64,000 nucleotides of DNA from Betaproteobacteria bacterium (GTDB lineage: Bacteria > Pseudomonadota > Gammaproteobacteria > Burkholderiales > Casimicrobiaceae), in NCBI GenBank assembly GCA_013298765.1, contig JAAFJA010000002.1, positions 486,413-550,412 of the forward strand. The letters are read 5' to 3'. The position numbers and the translations under genes were made by a program. This document shows, one piece after another, positions 8,902 to 15,778 of this stretch. Positions within the stretch are counted from its first letter, which is position 1. Every line of letters starts with the position of its first letter. Below the pieces are notes generated by a model. The model searched no databases and was not told where the DNA came from. It saw nothing but the letters and a program-made list of their open reading frames with translations.

Positions 8902-9584
8902 CTGCGGCTCGCATTACAACCGTGCTGCTCGCAATCGCGATTGCTTTCATCGCCCTCGTTTGGCAATTTCCAGCACGCGGGCTCTTGCTCGTGTTGCCCT
9001 CAACTGCGCTGAGCTCGCCGCTCCATCGTGTTCACGCAATCGAAGGTCGCCTTTGGCACGGGGCGATGTCCCTCAGTGTCGCGGCGCTACCGACGTTACA
9101 GCGCATCGAATGGCAATGCGAACTCGCCCCCCTCTCCGCGAGTATCGACTGCGCGCTCTCGGGTTCGCTCGATGGCGCGGTGACTCTTCGCCCGTTTGCG
9201 GGTGTGGCAGTCGCGCAAAAACTTGATTTTGCGAGCGCGCTCGACTATCGAGCGAACGCAAATGTCGCTGTTACGAGTGAATCCTTGTCGGTTCGAATCG
9301 ATACTGCAACTGTTTCACGCACGCGCCTCGAATTGAAGGGGAGTGCGGTCGCGAAAGACTGGGTGGTCGCTTCCCCTGCGCTCGTTCCACCACGAGCGTC
9401 ACTCGGAGAAGTGTTCGTCGAGTGCGCGCCTGACACCATAAATGCTGCCTCCAACTGCACGGTGAAGAATCGCGCTAGCGCGACGCGAATCGATGGAAAC
9501 GTAGCGCTCACGATCAATCGAGTGCGGGGCGCGCTTGAAATCGCCTCCCCCGGTGCTGCTCCATTGAAGTTCAGCTTTTATTGA
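8898..9584 (+). CDS. gspN: Type II secretion protein GspN
   Basis: 228 residues with an N-terminal membrane anchor (TTVLLAIAIAFIALVWQFPA) and the GspN-like segments GRLWHGAM and LQRIEWQCEL. GspN is an accessory inner-membrane-anchored periplasmic protein found in a subset of type II systems. Last gene of the operon; the region behind it is rich in hairpins. Confidence 0.82.
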   Translation: MTAARITTVLLAIAIAFIALVWQFPARGLLLVLPSTALSSPLHRVHAIEGRLWHGAMSLSVAALPTLQRIEWQCELAPLSASIDCALSGSLDGAVTLRPFAGVAVAQKLDFASALDYRANANVAVTSESLSVRIDTATVSRTRLELKGSAVAKDWVVASPALVPPRASLGEVFVECAPDTINAASNCTVKNRASATRIDGNVALTINRVRGALEIASPGAAPLKFSFY

Positions 9585-9590
9585 TGTTTT

Positions 9591-9614
9591 CATAAATCGC
9601 GACAGCGATTTATG
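9591..9614. terminator. Hairpin behind gspN, possible terminator
   Basis: CATAAATCGC and GCGATTTATG form a perfect 10-bp stem with a 4-base loop, 7 bases behind the gspN stop. No U-run follows, so termination is only possible, or it may stabilise the mRNA 3' end. Confidence 0.5.
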
Positions 9615-9624
9615 TGCGAGAAAC

Positions 9625-9704
9625 TCCCCTCGCCCTCTGGGAGAGGGGCAAGGGGGTGAGGGTTGAGCTTTCCTGAACCGCTGTCGTGAATTCCGGAAAG
9701 CTCA
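9625..9704. repeat. Two intergenic inverted repeats (REP-like)
   Basis: A CCCCTCGCCCTC...GAGAGGGGCAAGGGG block at about 9627-9660 resembles the CCCTCTCCC/GGGAGAGGG intergenic palindromes common in Proteobacteria. It is followed by a perfect 10-bp inverted repeat, TGAGCTTTCC (9664-9673) and GGAAAGCTCA (9695-9704). These lie between convergent gspN and the alpha/beta hydrolase. Confidence 0.55.
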
Positions 9705-9735
9705 ATAAGCGATTCATTTCAACGTTCGGATTTGC

Positions 9736-10815
9736 TTAAGGAGTCGCCCGAAGTGGCACAAACTTCTCAAGCAAGGACGTTTGCGCGCCTGCCCAGGCCT
9801 GCATCGACTGCGGTGCGTCGCCATAGAGAACGCTGCGCAGGAACAAGCCAGAAATCTCGCGAGTTGCGCGCTTCACCTGTTCGTTGAGCTCACGCCCCGC
9901 CTGATCGATTCGATCAGTGAAGATTGAATGCGTTGCGCCCTTGAACACGGTGAGCGCTTTGTTCGCGCCAGCGGATTGCGCGTCAAACACAGCGAGCCGA
10001 TCCGCGTAATCTGAGCGATATCCGGGCACGCGGATCACATCATTCGTTCCAGTCACGTGCAAAGTCGGAATCGCCACGTTTTCGAGGATTTTTGCCATGT
10101 CGCCCTCGCCCACAAACGGAGGCGCAGAAATCACCACCAAAGCTTTCACGCGCGGGTCGCGCCACGAAAGCGTCTGGCCGTCGCGGTTAATGGTTGCACC
10201 GCCCACCAACAGGGCCGTGTTCGCACCGTACGAATGCCCCGCCACTGCGATTGCATCGCGCTTAAGCGCATCTGCGTAGGCAGTCTCTCCGAACAGTCGC
10301 GTGATCCCGAACGAAACATCCTGCGCGCGCGCGACTGCGTTTTCCTCGCTGGCGGCCTTCTGCATATTGCCCACGAGGGAAAACACATTTGCCGTCCAAA
10401 TGCCCCGATCACTTCCCGCGTGCCGCACATGCAAACTCGCGATTCCCTGGCTCGCCCAGTATCGACCCAGGTGCGAATAGCCCAGTTGCGAGCCACCCAG
10501 TCCGTGCGAAAAGACTACGAGGGGTACTTTCACATCGGTCGCAGCCTGCTCTGGCCAGTAGAGTCGCGATGGCACGTCACGATTGCGTGCGTCATCTCGC
10601 CACGCAAAATCGACGACGCGATACGACTGACTCGCAGTCGCGGGGTTTACCAACGCGGCGGTCGGTTCAGCGACAACTGTGCTCTGCTGAACTGCATTTT
10701 TCTCATTCGCCCAGCTCACTTGGGCTAGTGCGGCAATGAATACGGGAGTCAAAAAACCACTAAAACGTTTCGTAGCGCTCATTAGAAAGCGCTTACGTAT
10801 AAATTTTTGTTTCAT
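9736..10815 (-). CDS. Secreted alpha/beta hydrolase (PAF-acetylhydrolase-like)
   Basis: About 359 residues from MKQKFIRKRF, or 348 from MSATKRFSG at 10782; both carry a signal peptide ending VSWA. The alpha/beta-hydrolase core is clear: VVFSHGLGGSQ oxyanion segment, nucleophile elbow GHSYGAN, the aspartate region VTGTNDV and the histidine in GATHSIF. The wide-set architecture resembles platelet-activating-factor acetylhydrolase/dienelactone-hydrolase-like enzymes; the substrate is unknown. Confidence 0.82.
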   Translation of the reverse strand: MKQKFIRKRFLMSATKRFSGFLTPVFIAALAQVSWANEKNAVQQSTVVAEPTAALVNPATASQSYRVVDFAWRDDARNRDVPSRLYWPEQAATDVKVPLVVFSHGLGGSQLGYSHLGRYWASQGIASLHVRHAGSDRGIWTANVFSLVGNMQKAASEENAVARAQDVSFGITRLFGETAYADALKRDAIAVAGHSYGANTALLVGGATINRDGQTLSWRDPRVKALVVISAPPFVGEGDMAKILENVAIPTLHVTGTNDVIRVPGYRSDYADRLAVFDAQSAGANKALTVFKGATHSIFTDRIDQAGRELNEQVKRATREISGLFLRSVLYGDAPQSMQAWAGAQTSLLEKFVPLRATP

Positions 10816-11102
10816 AGAACGGAGGAGATGGAGGGCGGAGAGTGCTTTGTTTTTTTGTAAACCGCAGGAAGTCGGTGGGCGCACGTGAATGAAAGATAGA
10901 GCGCCTCGCGGCGATAGAGTTCCGCTGACTTCCGTTCGATCGGTCTAGCGGCTGCGCTTCTGCCGCACGGAGGCCCACAGTTCCCAACAAAACGTCCCGC
11001 AACTGGTCGCGATGCTCAGCAACTCATCGCATACGAGTTTTCACCGAGTTCGCGTTGAGCAATAGTTACAACATCAGCAAAACTCTACGAGATGGGGAAT
11101 TC

Positions 11103-11531
11103 ATGCGCCGCACTGCCAAGATCGCTCTCTTTACCTTGCTTGCTTGCGTCGGACTCAGCTTGGTCCTCAGCGCAGGGCTCTTGTACAGCTGGCAATTCGT
11201 CGCCGAGCCGAATGCAGCGATCATCACGCTTGGCGATTTCGAGGTCACCGCGAGCGGCTTGAGCACCGAACCGTTCTTAAACGTAGTCGCTGCATGGCTA
11301 CTCACCGCTGGCGCGCTGCTGATCGCAGGCATAGCAGTCGTGTTCGCCGCGGCGATCGCAATGATCGCTGTCGCATTTGCCATGTTTTTGGTCGTGGGAA
11401 CGGTCGGCATGCTTGCATCGCCGCTCATCGTGATCGCTTTAATCGTATGGCTCGCGGTACGCAGCTCGCGCAACGCGCCTGCGCCGCTGTCGAGCGCAAC
11501 CCAAGCAGCGAACCCGGGTGCGGCGGCCTAA
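11103..11531 (+). CDS. Small multi-pass membrane protein of unknown function
   Basis: 142 residues from MRRTAKIAL, chosen over an upstream TTG because GAGATGGGG lies just before this ATG. Three or four hydrophobic helices are visible: residues 5-28, about 60-85 and 88-130, with a short tail rich in Ala and Pro. I do not recognise the family. Confidence 0.65.
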   Translation: MRRTAKIALFTLLACVGLSLVLSAGLLYSWQFVAEPNAAIITLGDFEVTASGLSTEPFLNVVAAWLLTAGALLIAGIAVVFAAAIAMIAVAFAMFLVVGTVGMLASPLIVIALIVWLAVRSSRNAPAPLSSATQAANPGAAA

Positions 11532-11540
11532 AGTAATGCG

Positions 11541-12056
11541 CTACTTACTGCTACCCCGATAGAGTGATGGATCGACGGACGCAGACGCTTTTACGCGACC
11601 GTTGCCATCGTACGTGACCTCGAAAAACATATCCGCATTGTTTGCGTTGTATTTCCAAGAGCGCGTGATTTCATTGATACTCATCGCATAGCGTTGTTCT
11701 TTGCCGTGTCTGCCGAGAATCGCAACCACTTCATCGTGCGTCATCCCGTTTTGCACTCGCGCGAAATTCGCCTCGGTGAGGACCTGATCAATTTTCTCGA
11801 GTGTCCCGGTAGGGCCCACGGTCATGAAATAGGTCTTCACGCCCTCTGGGCCGAGTGGATACACCCAAACTTCGCGATCCGCGTTGCGCCGCACCTCTGA
11901 AGGCTCACCCATCTTCAGTTTCATGTCTGCAACCGTGGATTGCCCCACCTGCAGCTCGCCTGTAGCAACTCGATCACAGCCCGCGAGCGATAGAAGTGCA
12001 GAAAAAAGGCTCACGATGAATGCTCCGCGAACGAGTGATTGGATTGAGTTCACCAA
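11541..12056 (-). CDS. BamE/SmpA-like outer-membrane lipoprotein
   Basis: 171 residues. The N-terminus has a hydrophobic stretch and a lipobox (LSLAGC, Cys at 27), so it should be a lipoprotein. Two SmpA/OmlA-type motifs follow: VGQSTVADMKLKMGEPSEVR and RVQNGMTHDEVVAILGRHG, each with the short helix of the BamE fold. BamE itself is single-domain (about 110 residues); this tandem form is a relative and need not act in the BAM complex. Confidence 0.82.
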   Translation of the reverse strand: MVNSIQSLVRGAFIVSLFSALLSLAGCDRVATGELQVGQSTVADMKLKMGEPSEVRRNADREVWVYPLGPEGVKTYFMTVGPTGTLEKIDQVLTEANFARVQNGMTHDEVVAILGRHGKEQRYAMSINEITRSWKYNANNADMFFEVTYDGNGRVKASASVDPSLYRGSSK

Positions 12057-12075
12057 AGAGACTCCTTTGTGCGAT

Positions 12076-13029
12076 CTAGGTGTTTGCCGGATAGATGAGT
12101 TTCATGTCACGATGTGGAATATCGCAGTCAAGATACTCTGGGCCATATGCGACAAATCCGAATTTCTCGTAAAAGCCGATCGCATGGGTTTGTGCGGACA
12201 GAACGCTTTCGCGATCTCCCCGTTGACGCGCGCGTTCCATCAAATGCAAGAGCACCGCAGCGCCGATATGTTTCCCACGAAACGATTTGCGTACTGCCAT
12301 GCGCCCGATGTGCCCGTCAGGCAATAAGCGTCCACATGCGGCCGCCACGCCATCGAGCCACGCAATCGCGTGGATTGAAACGGGATCGAAGCGATCCACC
12401 TCTTCCTCAGCAGGCACGAGCTGCTCCTCGACGAACACTTCAAATCGAATTTTCTTCAGCGTCGAGGCGTCGTCTTGCCAGGTCGCTGTTTTTACAGCGA
12501 GCGATGGGGGTAGTGTTGGTGTCGCCTGGTGATCCGAATTCAGCGCGAGCGAGGTTCGTCGTTCACGCTTCCCCGAGAAAAAATTCTTCAACAACTGCGC
12601 TGCCTCTGCTTCACACACGCGCCCGCGCACGTCGCGTGCGTGATGATTGAGCTTTTTCTCCGCGAATAAATCGATCACACTTCCCGCCGCACCGAACTTC
12701 AGATCAGGCGCCCCCCACACCACGCGACTCACACGCGCGTGCAAGAGCGCACCCGCACACATCGCGCAGGGCTCAACCGTCGTGTAAACCGTCGCGCCCG
12801 GAACCCGGTAATTGCGAACGTGCTTGAACGCATCACGCAACGCGATGATCTCTGCGTGCGCACAACCGTCACTGTCGCGGATGACGCGATTCGCGCCTCG
12901 ACCGATCACTTCTCCGGCCACGACGACCAGTGCCGCGATAGGCACTTCGCCATCAAGCCCTGCCTCTGCGGCAAGCGCCAGCGCCTCGCGCATGAAACGC
13001 TCATCATTCAGCAACGCCGAATCGCTCAC
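12076..13029 (-). CDS. tadA: tRNA adenosine deaminase TadA fused to a GNAT acetyltransferase
   Basis: The N-terminal half is TadA, which makes inosine at the wobble base of tRNA-Arg(ACG): zinc ligands in CAHAEI and PCAMC with catalytic Glu. The C-terminal 150 residues are a GNAT domain (FEVFVEEQLVPAEEEVD, GRMAVRKSFRGKHIG acetyl-CoA loop, HAIGFYEKFGF), close to ElaA/YjcF-type acetyltransferases. I place the start at the GTG at 13029, which overlaps the paiB stop as GTGA and gives 317 residues; the ATG at 13050 would overlap paiB by 25 bases. TadA is normally about 150-170 residues, so the fusion is the oddity. No frameshift separates the halves. Confidence 0.9.
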   Translation of the reverse strand: MSDSALLNDERFMREALALAAEAGLDGEVPIAALVVVAGEVIGRGANRVIRDSDGCAHAEIIALRDAFKHVRNYRVPGATVYTTVEPCAMCAGALLHARVSRVVWGAPDLKFGAAGSVIDLFAEKKLNHHARDVRGRVCEAEAAQLLKNFFSGKRERRTSLALNSDHQATPTLPPSLAVKTATWQDDASTLKKIRFEVFVEEQLVPAEEEVDRFDPVSIHAIAWLDGVAAACGRLLPDGHIGRMAVRKSFRGKHIGAAVLLHLMERARQRGDRESVLSAQTHAIGFYEKFGFVAYGPEYLDCDIPHRDMKLIYPANT

Positions 13030-13634
13030 AGCCCCAGCCGCTCCATCCAACGCGCAAGCTCGCGTTCGTTTTCGTCGCCCTGCTCGTACGCCGCCCTCAT
13101 TGCGGCGTGCGCTTCTTTGCGGTGTTGATTCAGCTTGAACTTACTTTCTAGTTGCTTCACATCCATTCGAAATGCCACGATTGCGTTCAACAGAGAATGC
13201 TGAAAATCAGCGTCTAGCCCGCGCCACTGTTCGGCATAGGGCGGCTCATGATCGCCAATCAATGATTTAAGCAGCGCATCTTTTGCAACGTCGCCTTCGA
13301 GCTCTGTAACCGGTCCGCTCGCATGCACGGCGATGTAGTTCCAGGTGGGCACCCGGCGAAGGTCGGGATAGACCGATGGCGACATGTAGGCATGCGGCCC
13401 AACAAACGCAATAAGTGCATTCGCGTTCGAGCGCAACGCAGCCACGTGTGGATTCGCGCGCGCAAAGTGAAAGTGCAGCGTGAGCGATTCCGCATCTTCA
13501 ACAAACACGGGAACGTGAGAGGCGATCGCCTCACTGTTAACGCCAGCAGTAAAGATAGTCGCGAACGAGTAGCGACGCATCACTTCAAGCGTCAAGCTGC
13601 GATCTGGCGACTCAAATTGTTTTGGAATGTACAT
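13026..13634 (-). CDS. paiB: PaiB-type FMN-binding regulator
   Basis: About 202 residues starting at MYIPKQF, the hallmark N-terminus of the PaiB family; the ATG at 13688 adds 18 unconserved residues. Further family segments are HFHFARANPH, VGPHAYMSPSVY, VPTWNYIAVHASG and KFKLNQHR. PaiB has a split-barrel flavin-reductase-like fold and in Bacillus is a negative regulator of degradative enzymes, encoded with the acetyltransferase PaiA. Here it is coupled to the tadA-GNAT gene by a GTGA overlap. Confidence 0.88.
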   Translation of the reverse strand: MYIPKQFESPDRSLTLEVMRRYSFATIFTAGVNSEAIASHVPVFVEDAESLTLHFHFARANPHVAALRSNANALIAFVGPHAYMSPSVYPDLRRVPTWNYIAVHASGPVTELEGDVAKDALLKSLIGDHEPPYAEQWRGLDADFQHSLLNAIVAFRMDVKQLESKFKLNQHRKEAHAAMRAAYEQGDENERELARWMERLGL

Positions 13635-13747
13635 CGCGCGAGTATAAGTTTTGCGGGAACTCACGCTCATCGCTCGGCCATCTAGCATGCGAGAGACTAC
13701 GCGGCTGCGCCCTGCTCTCTGGATTCACACGAGCGCGTGCTCTCCGC

Positions 13748-14689
13748 TCATCTTCGGCGACCCACCGCCACAATCGCAACGGTCAAGCTCGCTACCACGA
13801 GCATCTTGATATCAATTGCTTCGCCGACCAGTAGCGCAGAGAACACAAGTGTGCAGAAGAGCTGCACCAACTGCACTTGCGAAACCTTCGCGATACCGCC
13901 AATCGCAAGGCCCCGATACCAGAAGAAAAAGCCGATCCACTGGCTCATCAAGCCGAGGTAGACGAACGCAAGCCAAGAGGTCGGCGACGCGCTCTGCGGC
14001 GTTGTAGGCGCGCTGAATAGCGTAATCACCGTTGTGATGGGTAGCGCAAGGATGAGGGCCCAACTTATGACCTCTGGCCCGCTTAGATACCGCGTCGCCA
14101 GCGCGCCGCACGCATAGCCAAATCCGCCCAAGGCGACGCCTAGGAGCAGCAAAAGATCGATGCGACTGAAATCTCCGCCGCCGCGCATCCACGCATACGT
14201 GCACACGACGGCGCTTCCAAGTACGGCACACACCCAGAAGCGCCGCGAAAGCTTCTCGCGATTGAGTGCCGCACCGATCACCGCAGTAGCAAGCGGCAGA
14301 ATGCCATTGACCACTGCAGCATGGCTCGCTTGCGTGAATTGCAGCGCGATGGTGTTGACCAGCGGCCAGCCGAAGACGATGCCGAGCGTTGCGCCAACGA
14401 CGGGCCACCACGCGGCCTTCGCAGGCAAGCGATGACGCTTCCAAAGCAGATAAGCGATCCCTGCAACCGCGCCAAGTACAGTCCGCCCTGACCAGGCAAA
14501 CCATGCGTTCAACACGCCACCTTGCAACGCAATTTTTGTCATCGGAAGCGTGGCTGCGAAGATCAATACGCCGACTGCGCCGATGAGAAGCCCTCGCGTT
14601 GCAGCTTCGTTGCTCGCCGCAGTGGTCTGAGGCGCGGCCTCTACGGTTGTAGGCGGAGTTATAGCGGCGGGGTGATCTGAGCGCATCAT
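13748..14689 (-). CDS. DMT superfamily (EamA) transporter
   Basis: 313 residues with about ten membrane helices and two EamA repeats: LIGAVGVLIFAATLPMTKIAL opens the first and LLLGVALGGFGYACGALATR the second. Such proteins export small metabolites or drugs. The substrate is not inferable. It is separated from the upstream XRE gene by a 300-bp AT-rich gap containing repeat element A. Confidence 0.85.
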   Translation of the reverse strand: MMRSDHPAAITPPTTVEAAPQTTAASNEAATRGLLIGAVGVLIFAATLPMTKIALQGGVLNAWFAWSGRTVLGAVAGIAYLLWKRHRLPAKAAWWPVVGATLGIVFGWPLVNTIALQFTQASHAAVVNGILPLATAVIGAALNREKLSRRFWVCAVLGSAVVCTYAWMRGGGDFSRIDLLLLLGVALGGFGYACGALATRYLSGPEVISWALILALPITTVITLFSAPTTPQSASPTSWLAFVYLGLMSQWIGFFFWYRGLAIGGIAKVSQVQLVQLFCTLVFSALLVGEAIDIKMLVVASLTVAIVAVGRRR

Positions 14690-14888
14690 CGAGAGCGAGT
14701 GTTCGATATATCGAACGGAGTGTTCGATGCTAGCTCAAAGTTGCGTTCATTAAAACTGGGTACTGATTGCGTGTGGAACGGCTCAATTGTCCTGCGGGCG
14801 GGCCACTTTAGGGCGCTTACGGCAGGATGAAACGCGCGATCAACGCAAGTACAGTAGGCTAACCATTTAGCATCAACTATTTATCTTT

Positions 14889-14981
14889 TACCCATATTTA
14901 ATAGGGGCTAGGCTGAGAATATTTCATTTTCTGATAAGCACATAATAAGTTTATTAGCCCAACTTTAATTGGGGCAAATAG
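14889..14981. repeat. AT-rich paired-palindrome element, copy A
   Basis: Left palindrome CCCATATTTAATAGGGG followed by GCTAGG, right palindrome GCCCAACTTTAATTGGGGC, about 50 bp of AT-rich sequence between. The two halves are inverted copies of one another around the shared core GGGGCTA. It starts 9 bases behind the stop of the XRE-cupin gene. Five other copies occur in this window. Confidence 0.7.
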
Positions 14982-14989
14982 CAGAAAGC

Positions 14990-15691
14990 TTATTTCTTCC
15001 CAGCACTTCGCGCTGGCGCGAAAATCACCAAGATCCACTCCGCCTTTCGCGGGCCCGTGTTCTTGATTGAATGCTCGATATCAGCGACGAACTGAGCAGC
15101 ATCTCCCTCGCTCAATTTCAAGGTGCGGCGACCGACGCTCACCTCGATCTTGCCCGCCAAAACAACGATGTGCTCCTGCGTCCCAGCGCTGTGCGCGGGG
15201 AATGCGCCCGTCGTTTTCTTCGCAGGCAAGCTGTTGTGCACAATTTCGATGGCGGCGTCAGGGCTCACGGGCGAAAGCGTTCTGCGCACCAAGCCCGTTT
15301 TCGGGTCCTTAAAAATGGGCTGTTCCGCTTCGGTTTGGATGTGCACTGGCGGGCCAAATTCGCCGCGCAGAAGTGATGACAGGGAAACGGTCATCCCTTC
15401 GGCAAGCTTTGCAAGCATCACCGCTGTGGGCGAGGTCAGACCTTGCTCCACGCGACTAATCATCGATTTTGAAACCCCCGCGCGCTTCGCCAATTCGTTC
15501 AGCGACATCTGCTGAGTCTCCCGCGTAGCCCGCACAGTCGCACCCACCGTTTGCGCGACCTTAAGCGCCGTGCTCGCCGTATTGGCAAGTTCGCCCGCGG
15601 TTTTCATCATCGACAACGCGGTTGAAAACGGATTGAGAACCGACGATCTGCGAGCGGGCTCTGCGACCTTTACGGGAAGTTTGCTGGGCAT
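14990..15691 (-). CDS. XRE-cupin transcriptional regulator
   Basis: 233 residues. An N-terminal extension of about 50 residues precedes an XRE helix-turn-helix (MSLNELAKRAGVSKSMISRVE, about residues 62-82) and a C-terminal cupin (residues about 150-225: PAHSAGTQEHIVVLAGKIEV, LSEGDAAQFVADIEHSIKNTG). The family comprises ligand-sensing repressors such as SutR/PuuR types. An AAGGAG ribosome site lies 8 bases before the ATG. The regulated gene is unknown; the downstream EamA transporter is a candidate. Confidence 0.9.
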   Translation of the reverse strand: MPSKLPVKVAEPARRSSVLNPFSTALSMMKTAGELANTASTALKVAQTVGATVRATRETQQMSLNELAKRAGVSKSMISRVEQGLTSPTAVMLAKLAEGMTVSLSSLLRGEFGPPVHIQTEAEQPIFKDPKTGLVRRTLSPVSPDAAIEIVHNSLPAKKTTGAFPAHSAGTQEHIVVLAGKIEVSVGRRTLKLSEGDAAQFVADIEHSIKNTGPRKAEWILVIFAPARSAGKK

Positions 15692-15778
15692 GGAAGCGCT
15701 CCTTTTGAATACGAAGGAGCGTACCGCAAACGCGACGTTCTGCGGTGATCAGTCGCGATGGTGAGGCGTAAACCTAAA

